A program made the translations under genes and the position numbers. Shown here piece by piece: positions 46,656-57,200 of a DNA stretch of 64,000 nucleotides (positions within the stretch are counted from its first letter, which is position 1; every line of letters begins with the position of its first letter). Origin of the DNA: Romanomermis culicivorax (Eukaryota > Nematoda > Enoplea > Mermithida > Mermithidae); the NCBI GenBank assembly GCA_963922205.1, contig CAWUHX010000139.1:806001-870000 (forward strand), written 5' to 3'. The notes beneath the pieces were generated by a model. The model was given only the letters and a program-made list of their open reading frames with translations. It made no database searches and had not been told where the DNA came from.

Positions 46656-48150
46656 AACAGCTTTTGTACAGTAATGTTTGTCATTTTTCTTTGTTTTCTT
46701 AACCTCTTTTCTCCCAGTTGTTTATTGTCTAATCTGTTTTCATATTGCTTTTTTTGTACTAGTTTTCCCAGACACACACGCAGCCCACGCTAGGTCCACA
46801 CAGTAAGACGGCCTGAAATGTTCTACCGCCATACGCTCCCACTTTCGTCATTCGTTCTTTTCTGCCTCCGCCACCTCGTTCCCATTTTTGTTGTCACTGT
46901 CCACGTTGTGGCCAGTCTCACCCTCCCATCCGCATGGCATCCTATGCTGGTGCGCTCCAGTATAGTGGTGGGGACCGAGTGAGGATGCGCGCTGCAGTGT
47001 TGCCGAATTCACGGCCTCGCTAATTGGGACATGTCGGGAGGCCTCACCCTACCCCCCACCCAAAATTGGCTCAAACAACTGCAACAACTCAGTCGGCCCC
47101 GCTGTGTGACACCAAAGATCCCTTCAGCCACCCTGGCCATGGCCTGTAGTGGTGGAGTCCCTTCCCCTTGCCTGTTTTGGTTATTTTTTGATGATCGCTT
47201 AGGGCCATCTACCGCAAGGGGGGAAAGGTGTTGTAGTGTGTTTCCGCCAATTTTGCTAGTCATTCATAAAATTTGTGGATTTCTGTAAGAGGCCCGCAAG
47301 TGCCAAGTGGAGTGAGCAATGTGGACCATTGACAGTCGTCTTACTGTAGCGGATGTAAGTACCTGTGTTTTTGGTTGCTCTCTCCTGTGTGTTATAATCT
47401 GTGTGTATACTTACCATTGGTTTGTTTTCATGCATACTTGTCGCCTCCCAGCACGCCAAGCCTTTTCTTCATTTATTTCTGGTAGTGCTAGGGAGTGATT
47501 GTTATCTCACCCGCCTCGTTCTGTATTTGTAAGTGATTATTTTGTGTAAGGTAAAAATTGGAGAGAACTCTCCTTTCATCCTTTTTTATTTTTGATTGGG
47601 TGACAGGTTAAGGAATCGAATTTTCCTTAATCTGTTGGGTAATTAGTGTCGGGTTTAAGTACTTTAGTAACTAGATCAGGTAAGGGTGGATGTTGGAAAT
47701 ATGTGCATTAAGGATGAAGCCTGTAATCCCACTCCTGCCTAATCTATAAAGCCCCGACACATTCCCAAATATAACAATTGTGACTTAGTTTCCTGGAGTA
47801 ATCGTCATTTCAAAATTGGTTTTTAAAAGAATCTTCTGAATGAGTATCATAAGTTCGATAAGCTGCTCATCCACACCTTGTTACTTTTTGTTTTTGATCA
47901 AAAATCATTTTTTGATGAACATCCTGGTCTTTCCTAGGATAGTGCTGTTTCAGTATGTGGGCTGAATCTAAATACGGCTAAGGAGCAAGTGTGGATTTTT
48001 GCATAGAATGAAGTGTAGCTAGTGCTTGACCTACAGAGTAGATCCAAAGTAAGCTTTTTTATAATCATCATTACAAGGAGAAATTCTCTGGAGAACCATG
48101 TATTTTTCTAGTTTCTCAAGCCACTCACTCAAGGACTCTCCAAAGCACCC
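46656..48150. other. Noncoding, GC-richer to ~47540; may include the 3' LTR of the plus-strand Gypsy
   Basis: No matching LTR was found to confirm it. At 47648-47762 an imperfect inverted pair (GTGTCGGGTTTA and TAAAGCCCCGACAC) may mark a small MITE. No gene was recognised. Confidence 0.3.
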
Positions 48151-48426
48151 TGTGTCGCAAATAGCGATTTTACTACAAATGTCAATTTTTCCTTAACATT
48201 TAAATGTTATTTTGTCACTTGCTTTTAGCCGCGATAACAAATTTTAACCTTTATATATCATATATGTCACGATAAGGTTAAATGAATCAAAATGTTTGGT
48301 AATTTTTTTTTATATAAGCTTTCTAGCGTGCTTGATTTTTTTTATTCGTCATGCTTTATACAGAAATTTCGCATTTGGAAATAAATTATTTTTTATTACA
48401 GTCCTCTTGACACTAGTACAACTACA
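48151..48426 (+). repeat. Putative 5' LTR of the BEL/Pao element
   Basis: Begins TGTGTCGCAAATAGCG, resembling the TGTTGCGAATAATC start of the other BEL LTR, and ends near CAACTACA. No second copy in the window confirms the boundaries. Confidence 0.5.
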
Positions 48427-48470
48427 TTTCTTTTTGGTCCGCGAAACCGGATCCCTAATCTACATTTCAT

Positions 48471-48608
48471 TTATTTGTTGTTTGTGCTGGCGTACATCCG
48501 ATCCCAATTCGGCACCAGCGAATTACCAAAGTTTCGAGTTAATTTGTTGTTATTGGCTGACCTACATCCGATCCCAATTCGGCGTCAGCAAATCAGTAAA
48601 TTTTCGAG
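48471..48608 (+). repeat. ~70-bp direct duplication in the BEL leader
   Basis: TTATTTGTTGTTTGTGCTGG... at 48471-48538 is repeated at 48539-48608. Both units contain ACATCCGATCCCAATTCGG flanked by complementary GCTGG/CCAGC or GCTGA/TCAGC arms, so each can form a hairpin. Confidence 0.8.
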
Positions 48609-48675
48609 CATCCAGGCCCTAATCCAGTCCAGTATTTAGCGAACAATTTGGAGGAAAATAGTAAGAGTTTCATTA

Positions 48676-51600
48676 ATGACAGCATTTGTTTCATGTTCTG
48701 TTCCACTTCGACAATTGATACAAATCACACAGAAACGACTAGAAATATGTCTAACTGAAATACAAAACAGGGATATGCATACTACTCCAACTACTGATTT
48801 GACAGAAATAGAAAACTTATCATACATTACAGAAAATTTCATCAAACATTTAAAAAGTTGCATAGATACACTTTCAGAACAAAATCATGAGTGGTTTAAT
48901 TTACAAAAACAGTTACCACAAGACCAATTTATACATGAATCCACACTTTATGAACAATGGACAAGTCAATCAGGAAATTTTTTAGAAAATATCAGTACTG
49001 CTACTGATGTCATACTGAATTTGCAATCAAAACTCAATGAAATAAAACACATAATATCTGATACACGATCTGATAAAACAATAACACATAACATACCAAC
49101 TACTACTACATTAGAATCACCAATAAGTATTCATCTTCCAAAATTACAGTTACCCATGTACTACGGTGATCCACTTCGCTGGGGTGAATTTTGGGATTCT
49201 TACGAGTCAGCAGTACACACCCAAAACATACCTGCTGTGCAAAAATTTACTTATTTACTGAGTAAATTACGAGGTGCTGCACACAAGGCTATTGATGGTA
49301 TCTCAGTCACGAATGCAAACTACATTACTGCTATTGACATACTTAAAAAGCGATTTGGTGATCCAAACACAATTAGGCGACATCTATATACAGAACTCAG
49401 GAAAATTCCGGCTTCTACAAACAGAACAACAGATCTACGTTCAACTTTAGAATCAATTGAACGTGTTTGTAGGCAATTGACAGCTTTAGGTGAAAATTTA
49501 AATCATCCGTCTTTAGTTATGACAGTACTCGAAAAACTTCCAAACACTTTACTCGTGGACCTTGGCCGATTAAAAAACGTCAATAAACCTTGGGATATGA
49601 CAGAGTTGCAAGAAAATTTACAAAACCTTATTACAGTACGTGAAGAGGCGTATCAAATAACCGTTGCTTCTGGCAATAGAGACAATGAACAGAAACAAAA
49701 CTTTAGATTTCAAAACAAAACTTCTGCAGAGACTCTTATAAATGGAAATACAGAAACTTATCAAACTCATGTTGCAATGCATAATCAAAACTTGGATCGA
49801 AATTTTAAATCTAAACCAGTAAATTTAATTTGTGCATTTTGTAGTGGTAATCATTATAATGACGAGTGTACAATTTATCCTACATTACAATCACGAACAC
49901 AACGAATTCAACAACAGAAACTTTGCTTTCGTTGTTTAAAAACTGGCCATATATCATCGAAATGTCTTGGTAACAGACTCTGCTTCCACTGTAAAGGCAA
50001 TCACAATAGAGCACTGTGTACTAATTTACAACAATCAGACAATTTAAGACTACAAATTTCGTCTACAGTTCCAACAGAGATTAATACTGTTCTACAAGAT
50101 ACTTGTACTGCAATCAATAACAATGTAACTAACGACGAATTTACAGAAATTGACCAAGAACATGAACAGATCAGTAGTAATTTAATAACCATGCAAACTA
50201 ATATCCGTACATCTGTCTCATTAATGGTTGCAAAAGTGAATGTTTTCCACTTGGACACTAGTAAACAAATCAGTGTTTTCTTAATGTTTGACAGTGGTAG
50301 CCAAAGGACTTATGTGACTGACACATTAACTAAAACGTTGAATTTACCAGTTTTGACACAGGAAACACTATCGATTCAAACTTTTGGAACTCGAAATCAA
50401 CAACAAATAAACACTAAACTAGTGGAATTCGGCATTCAGTTGGTAGATGGAACTTCTGTTATAATTCAAGGATCGTCAGTACCATATATTACTGGTGTAC
50501 TTGGATTGTCAACATTAGACATAGGAGATATCTTAGAATTTGAACTTGATGACTACAGTACACTAGACATTCCTCACTATGTACAACAGGGAGGTAAAAT
50601 AAAACCAGACATTTTAATTGGCATGGACTTCTACTGGGATCTTATTGGGCACAAAACAGTACTTGCACTTCCCTCAGGCTTACGTGTAATACATTCCAAG
50701 GTGGGACTTGTATTTTCTGGAAAACATAATTTGGATGGACACCACAATGGACATAGTGACCTACATATTATGACACAATTGTGTGACATTACCCAAACAA
50801 ATGACGACAAAAGGCAACTCCTAATACCAAATCTTGAAACATTTTGGGATTTGGAAACGATTGGGGTCAGGGATGATCCTATTGTAAAAGATGATGACAT
50901 TGCATTAGACAATTTCAATAAGACAGTAAAATTCGAAAATAATCGTTACTCTGTCAAGTGGCCATGGAAACATGACACACCCAATTTGAAAGACAACTTC
51001 GCCTTAAGCTTAGGGAGGCTACGATCAATATCAAAGCGATTTACACTTGATTCAACGCTTCTACTAAAATATGACAACATTATACAAGAACAACTTTCGA
51101 GAAATATTATTGAGAAAGTCGTAGTAGAAACACCATACAGAAAACATTACTTACCACACCATGCAGTTATTACACCACAAAAAACAACAACAAAGGTCAG
51201 AATAGTGTACGACGCATCAGCAAAAGTTACAAAGAATGACAAATCACTTAATGACAACTTATACAGAGGTCCTATATTATTACCTGATTTGTGTGGACTC
51301 CTTTTGAGATTCAGACTGACCCCAGTAGCGATCATTGCTGACATTGAGAAAGCTTTTTTACAAGTTGAATTACAAGAAGAAGACAGAGATGTAACTCGTT
51401 TTATTTGGTACAAGGATCCAACAAACCCAAGCATTGACAAAAACATACAAATTTACAGATTCTGTCCGGTACCCTTTGGAGTAATTTCAAGTCCATTTTT
51501 ACTTAATGCTACACTAAAATATCATTTTTCACAACATGAGACACCATTAAGTAAGGAACTTGGACAAAATATTTATGTTGACAATTTAATCATGGGTGCA

Positions 51601-52887
51601 CAAAATGATACTGAAGCACTAAACATTTACAAGGAAGCAAAACAATTAATGCAATTAGCTAGTATGAATTTACGTGAGTGGACATCAAATTCACAAACAT
51701 TCTGGGAAAACATTGACTTAACTGATCTTTTGAACAAACCTGAAACAAAGGTACTTGGTATCAATTGGAACATTATTCAAGACACATTACATATTTCACT
51801 TTGTACAAAACCTTGCATGACAGAATATATGACAAAACGACAAGTGCTAAAACAGCTTGCCAGTGTTTTTGACCCCCTAGGTTTGTTTTCACCAGTACTT
51901 ATTCGAGGTAAACTATTTATACAGAAACTTTGGCATAAAGGAATGTCCTGGGATGAACATTTATCTACTGACATAGAACAAGAATGGCGTGAAATATTAA
52001 ATGACTGGCGAACAAATGACACATTTTCACTCAACAGACACGTATCTCCATATTCAGATAACACGATTAAGTACCATTTGATCACTTTTACTGATGCATC
52101 GAAAGTCGCATATGCAACAGCAGTTTACCTAAAAACAGAAAACTCTGATGGAACATCGAACACAACTTTGATATTTGCCAAATCTCGGTTAGTACCAAAT
52201 AAACAAATTACAATACCACGTCTGGAACTTTTAGGCGCAGTTATCAGATTAAAGGCCTCAAAATTTGTTGAGCAACAATTACATATTTCTATAGAGACAA
52301 AAACAATTTTTATTGATTCTGAAATTGTGCTCTCATGGATACATTCTCAAAAACCACAGTGTACTTTCATCGAAAACAGAGTCAAATTATTTCATGAAAC
52401 AAATTCATTTACATATCGTCATGTCCAAGGAAGTGAAAACCCTGCTGATTTAGCTACATGTGGATTCACTGCACTCGAACTTAAACAGTCCAAATTCTGG
52501 TGGAATGGACCAACCTGGTTGCAGGGGGCTCCTGATTCATGGCAACAAAACCAAATCTTTTCAAGTGTACCAGTTTCAAATGATGAGGACACATACACAA
52601 AAATAATTACAGTAACAGAAAACAAAATCGAACAATTACCAGTGATATTTGATTTGACTCGCTTCTCATCATTAACGAAGGCATTGAATATTGTTGTTTA
52701 CACATTACGTTACATTAAACTGACAATTTGGAATAAATTACAGGTTGAACCTGGACACTTGTTACATTTAAATATGTGTAAACTAAGACACATGTTTGAA
52801 CTAATTAAGGATTCTGGTCCAATAACAGCAGACGTGTTGTGCAGGTCTTTCCTTAAGAGGCGTAAGAAAAGATTGGGTCTGAACTGA
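48676..52887 (+). CDS. gag-pol: BEL/Pao gag-pol polyprotein, intact through RNase H, lacking integrase (1403 aa)
   Basis: Uninterrupted frame from ATG 48676. Gag (DUF1759-like) at ~145-320 has LPKLQLPMYYGDPLRW. Three CCHC-type knuckles at ~386-455 begin CAFC, CFRC and CFHC. Retropepsin has MFDSGSQ (Asp ~539) and ILIGMDFYWDLIG. RT has KVRIVYDASA, ADIEKAFLQV and YVDN (~967). RNase H has TFTDASK (~1138) and IFIDSEIVLSW. A pre-integrase linker follows. The last ~20 codons after DSGPITAD no longer look like BEL and probably belong to the inserted Gypsy LTR. The absence of any nonsense or frameshift mutation indicates a young copy. Gag and pol share one frame, as is usual for BEL. Confidence 0.9.
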   Translation: MTAFVSCSVPLRQLIQITQKRLEICLTEIQNRDMHTTPTTDLTEIENLSYITENFIKHLKSCIDTLSEQNHEWFNLQKQLPQDQFIHESTLYEQWTSQSGNFLENISTATDVILNLQSKLNEIKHIISDTRSDKTITHNIPTTTTLESPISIHLPKLQLPMYYGDPLRWGEFWDSYESAVHTQNIPAVQKFTYLLSKLRGAAHKAIDGISVTNANYITAIDILKKRFGDPNTIRRHLYTELRKIPASTNRTTDLRSTLESIERVCRQLTALGENLNHPSLVMTVLEKLPNTLLVDLGRLKNVNKPWDMTELQENLQNLITVREEAYQITVASGNRDNEQKQNFRFQNKTSAETLINGNTETYQTHVAMHNQNLDRNFKSKPVNLICAFCSGNHYNDECTIYPTLQSRTQRIQQQKLCFRCLKTGHISSKCLGNRLCFHCKGNHNRALCTNLQQSDNLRLQISSTVPTEINTVLQDTCTAINNNVTNDEFTEIDQEHEQISSNLITMQTNIRTSVSLMVAKVNVFHLDTSKQISVFLMFDSGSQRTYVTDTLTKTLNLPVLTQETLSIQTFGTRNQQQINTKLVEFGIQLVDGTSVIIQGSSVPYITGVLGLSTLDIGDILEFELDDYSTLDIPHYVQQGGKIKPDILIGMDFYWDLIGHKTVLALPSGLRVIHSKVGLVFSGKHNLDGHHNGHSDLHIMTQLCDITQTNDDKRQLLIPNLETFWDLETIGVRDDPIVKDDDIALDNFNKTVKFENNRYSVKWPWKHDTPNLKDNFALSLGRLRSISKRFTLDSTLLLKYDNIIQEQLSRNIIEKVVVETPYRKHYLPHHAVITPQKTTTKVRIVYDASAKVTKNDKSLNDNLYRGPILLPDLCGLLLRFRLTPVAIIADIEKAFLQVELQEEDRDVTRFIWYKDPTNPSIDKNIQIYRFCPVPFGVISSPFLLNATLKYHFSQHETPLSKELGQNIYVDNLIMGAQNDTEALNIYKEAKQLMQLASMNLREWTSNSQTFWENIDLTDLLNKPETKVLGINWNIIQDTLHISLCTKPCMTEYMTKRQVLKQLASVFDPLGLFSPVLIRGKLFIQKLWHKGMSWDEHLSTDIEQEWREILNDWRTNDTFSLNRHVSPYSDNTIKYHLITFTDASKVAYATAVYLKTENSDGTSNTTLIFAKSRLVPNKQITIPRLELLGAVIRLKASKFVEQQLHISIETKTIFIDSEIVLSWIHSQKPQCTFIENRVKLFHETNSFTYRHVQGSENPADLATCGFTALELKQSKFWWNGPTWLQGAPDSWQQNQIFSSVPVSNDEDTYTKIITVTENKIEQLPVIFDLTRFSSLTKALNIVVYTLRYIKLTIWNKLQVEPGHLLHLNMCKLRHMFELIKDSGPITADVLCRSFLKRRKKRLGLN

Positions 52888-53835
52888 CCTGTTAGAACTG
52901 ATCCCTTGGCTAAGCCTCGGTGATAGAGCAACAGTCCGGTTATCCCCAGACCTACAACAACAAAGATAAACTTTGTTCTAAATACGGGGGCCTTACCAAG
53001 GACCTCCGTAGTCTCCTAGATGAGACAAGGAATCCCCTCAGGGGTAAACTTACTTGGGTATAACCCGAAAGGGGTTTCCCAAAACTTACTTGATGTAAGC
53101 CGGCGCCTGGGCCTCTGGCCCTCCGCCTTCGTCGATGCGAATATTCTAAATAAATAAACGAATATATTAAACAATATGTCCGACGAATTATGCAAAAAGA
53201 ATGTGGGTATACCACAGTGAATAACTCAATAAGAAAACAAGTTGCTGGGAAAATTGTATTTAGGGACGCCAGCAATAAAGTGAAAAAATAATAAAAAACT
53301 CGAATATCGTGAACAATGATTTTCACTATCACTTTCGTTCTTTCTTTGGCGCTCCATTCTATGCAAATGTCTGCGCCGCTGGTGGTCCCTGTCGTCGATT
53401 TGCATGTCGATTTCCCCACACGAATTGGCATCAACAGGGTGCCCAACATCCCTCGCGCGTCGAAACCGACCTACGGGAGGTAGAAAAAAAACTTTTGGCC
53501 GGGTTACCCAGGCATTAAAAAGCATTAATCAAAAAAAGAAAAAATCTACAATTCCGGCTGACTCCTGATAAACAGTTTGTCTCACTCCGACTCCCGTTTC
53601 ACAGTCTGACCTAATAGGGCTCCTGTGCTGGTCGTTGGACACAACGAATACCAAGGGCTTCGCCGCAATGGCTGGCAAGTGACGCCCATTTTGACCTCGG
53701 CATTGATGGAATAAACTCCTGCCCTAAGGAGTACGTCGATGACGTGGGTGCCGAATGTGGTCTGCTTCGGGCTCGGCCGCTCGGTCTGCATGCTGTGTCA
53801 ATTCGTTGGCCGTGTGTCTAACCGCATGCAAATCG
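52836..53835 (-). repeat. Candidate 3' LTR of the minus-strand Gypsy element
   Basis: Read on the minus strand it begins just after a purine-rich stretch (AGAGACGCGGGAAG) with TGCATGCGG and would end CTGCACAACA, i.e. TG...CA. It starts exactly where BEL homology fails. The interior has two AAGTAAGTTT words. Without the 5' LTR in view the limits are inferred. Confidence 0.35.
53361..53833. promoter_or_regulatory. Three ATGCAAAT octamers in the candidate LTR
   Basis: ATGCAAAT occurs at 53361-53368 and 53826-53833, and as ATTTGCAT at 53398-53405. This is the POU/Oct consensus. The latter two lie in imperfect inverted ~45-bp arms sharing GTCGATTTGCATG and CACACG..AATTG.CA. Confidence 0.4.
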
Positions 53836-54201
53836 ACTTCCCGCGTCTCTATTTTTTCTAAATTAAACTAAAATACGAGATTATATGATGATACAAAAAG
53901 ACGATGCGGGAATGTACGGATATCACAAAATTTTAAAATGCGCTAAAAAATTTGAGCAAAAATGTGGCCAAAAATTTTAAAATATTTTTTACGGTTGTAT
54001 TTTTGCACCGGTTTTGTCAAAAAAAAAGAAATTTTTGATGGCCAGCAGCACCAAAAATAATGTTTTTTGATTTTTTGTTTTTTGATTTTTTTGGATTTTT
54101 TGTGATTTTATTAGTGTTTTTGGGTTTTTTGTTTTGTGAAATAAGTAAAAATGTATATATATACGAAAAAGAAATTTTTGGGCCAAAATTTATGCGGCTA
54201 T
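53836..54201. other. AT-rich 3' untranslated DNA of the exonuclease/Gag-like gene
   Basis: Low-complexity A/T-rich sequence with repeated AAAAAACAAAAAATC words on the minus strand. No gene. Confidence 0.4.
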
Positions 54202-57200
54202 TTACTGCTGCTGCCCGCCGCCTCGGTAGCCTCCTCGAGGTCTACCTTGATAGTATCCCCTCTGACCTGGTTGGCCTCGGGTATGACCTCCATCTTGGCC
54301 TTGATTTTGGCCTTGTTGGCTCCCGCCGCGTCTACCTAGCGGCATAAAATTCGGATTATGGAATTGAGCATCCGGGTCTTGACCTTGGTGTTGCCAGGTT
54401 CCTCGGCCCCTGTAGGGTCGCTGAGGGCGCCCTCTGAAGCCTCCTCTGGGTTGACCTTGGTCATACCCCGGTCTAGCCCTGTACGGGGCCTGGTTTGAGA
54501 ACATGTCGTCTCTCCCCTGCTGCCTTTGACCACTGCTAGTGGAGCTGCTGCGTTGTGGTTTTTGTGTCCGATAAGTTGAATTGAGAGATTTTGATGAAAT
54601 TGATTTTGACCGAGAAAGCGGACTTTTGTAAGAAGTGCTAGCAGCTTCACTGTACGACCTCTGGCTGGTCGTAGCTGACGATTGTTGTGTCGTCGGTGAT
54701 TGTTTCTTAGCCGGAGGGAGTCTAGGCACTTTGAACTTACTTGGGCTCTTGGCAGCCGTTCGCTCGCCTGGTGCCTTCCTCTTAACACCCATCTGGTTTA
54801 ACCTTTGCGAGCCCATAAAGATATATTGATTAAAGGCTGCAATGTAGACATCGTCTACGCGGTTTCCCTGGGCCTCAACGACTAGTTGTCTGTTCGCAAA
54901 CGAACACGCCTGGGCATACCACCTACCAATTGCCGTTGGCGTGATCGGAGCGAAATCCAACTGAAGAAAGATCATTAGGGTCACATACCTAATGGCCGTA
55001 AAGACGTCTGAGGCATCGTAATCCTGAAGCCATCTGGGAATAAGAATTAAAATGATCCGTTCCCAAATTTCCTCAGGGACGTGCTCTCCGTCAAACATGA
55101 AACCACCTTGCATTTCAAATTGCTGGCGGTAATTATCATGAATGTCGGCCATAGCATCATTGACCATTCTATAAATGATCGGCCGTTCTTGGCGATCAAA
55201 AGCGAAATAATTGGCGACCTATGGATTTTCAAATGAGATCGGCCCAATTAGGCGCCTTTGTTCCCGTTGCCACTCCCAATAATCAATCAGAGTTTCGGCT
55301 AATTGACCAGGAGTGACAAACTGCTGTGGTTCCCTTTCGGGTCTACTAGCTACCACATTCAGTTTGACCTTCTTGATCAATTTCTCCTCCGATTCAAGAT
55401 CGGGCTTCACCAATACGCTTCCCGCAGGTTTGCTACTTCTTGCGGTATAGCTGGAGGGCACGGATTTGCTTTTGCCAGATGAAGTACTAACCTCTCCGCC
55501 GGTTTTCGATACCGTTCGCGTTTGAGTGTACGAAATTGTTGCAGTGGAGCCTGTTGTCCTATCCGATTTTGTCTGGCCTTTGGAGGTCTCCGTTCGTGTC
55601 TGACTTTTTGAAGTCTCCGATCTCGACTTTTGGCTCGTCGAGTATTCTGGGGTCGTGGTTTCTTCAGCTGTATCGTAGGCGTCATTTTCGGAACCGGTGG
55701 CGGCCGCTGCCTGTTGCTGCTGACCTAGAGCTGCATATTTGCGTTGTCTGGCCTTACTTATTCGTTTCCTGCGCCTTACTTTTTCCCTGGCCAAGTGTCG
55801 GATGAATTTCTCCGACATACCTTCAGCTAACATCTGCTGAACCTTATCTGGGGAATAAATTCCAGGAATACCTTCCTCGGCAATTCTTCCCCTCTTCATC
55901 AGCTCTGTCGCTGCAATAGCTGAATCTGAGCTATCATCGGCTAATGCCTGCTCCTTCAGCTTCCTTTGGATTGCCCTCTGACGCAGGAATTACTGCTGCG
56001 TCAGTCTCTTTTGTTCTTGAATTTTGGCCTGTAAGGCCTCATGCTTCGCTTGCCGATCATGATCCTTAGGATCTTTGGCCTTTACTGGTATCTCCTGGGA
56101 TGGGTCTTGCATCTTATCCAGTCTGACATCTATTCCCGACATCTTAGTGACTGCTTCGTCGATTTGAGTCTGGATTTTTTCCTCCCCAATAGCCTGTTTC
56201 TGAGTCTTGGCCTCCATCGCATCCTTATTTTCTGATGTCTGGCCCTCAGATTCGAGGATTTCACCTTCCTCTTCTTCTTCATCCTCCTCTGAACTGGACT
56301 CAGAGTCTGAATTTCGTATCTTCGGCAAGAGCTGTTTTACTTTAGCTGGCAAAACAGCTGGTGCTGGAGGTACCGATTGCATTATGGTGACAACCTCTGG
56401 CTCAGGCTCTGCCGGTTGCTCTATCTGAGCTACTTGAGTCGGCTGTGCCACCGCTGGTTGCGTTGGCGGCGGCACCACGACTACCACTGCAGCTGCCTGC
56501 GTAGTATCGGTGTCCAAAGCTGGCTGTTTAGCTTTGGCCACCGGCACTGGTGCCTGCGGCTGCGGTTTTACTTGTCCTGTCCCTCCGGCTTGCGCCGTTT
56601 GGGAAGTAGAAGGACGATTCACTGGTACTTTGGATACCAACTCACCGGCTGGGGTATAGGTTAGTGTATACCCAGGCATCTCCGAAGCAATTGTTCTCTC
56701 CCGGAAGCTTTTGCTAACAAACTCCGGTCTGAGCTCGAGCAGATTTCTCGGTGCGTACGTAATTGGGTAATCGGTCGGCGATGCGTCTTCCGTCATCGGA
56801 TACCGCAGTCCCGGCGTCAAAGTCTCAAAGCCTACGTAGTAAAAAGTTACATAAAAATAAGGGTTTACCTTGTAGGCTCCGTCCTTCAGTAACGATTTGT
56901 CGTCGCCGATTTGCAAAATTTCCTGGGCTTCTCGAAATCGTAAGGGGACAAATCGGAACCAATTCTGCCACGCGTATACCCCTTTCTTAGATGGAAAGCG
57001 GGGTTCCGACGGCGGTAGCGTCGCTGCTAACTCTAAATAGTAAGCCAGGCGGTCGCCTGACTTCCAGGACATTTTCTTTATCATTTCCTGGCCTTCTTTA
57101 GTATAACTATTTAGAAAGTTATAGTTTAGCAGAGCGCTAGTTTCATAATCACACTCCGCTCTGGAATGAGGCCATGCCAAATGATAGGCCAATGGCATAA

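Larger units (their letters stand above)
48151..52835 (+). mobile_element. BEL/Pao element, 3' part interrupted (no integrase or 3' LTR in window)
   Basis: A 5' LTR-like segment (48151 to about 48426, beginning TGTGTCGCAAATAGCG) precedes a TGG-initiated primer-binding site at 48435 (TGGTCCGCGAAACCGGATCC), a leader with a 70-bp duplication, and a 1403-codon gag-pol. Homology ends near 52835, where the minus-strand Gypsy element appears to begin. The missing integrase and 3' LTR may therefore lie beyond the right edge. Confidence 0.75.

Noticed and set aside
52888-52990. SINE or tRNA-like segment (TGGCTAAGCC resembling an A box)
   Set aside because: No B box and no cloverleaf could be drawn.
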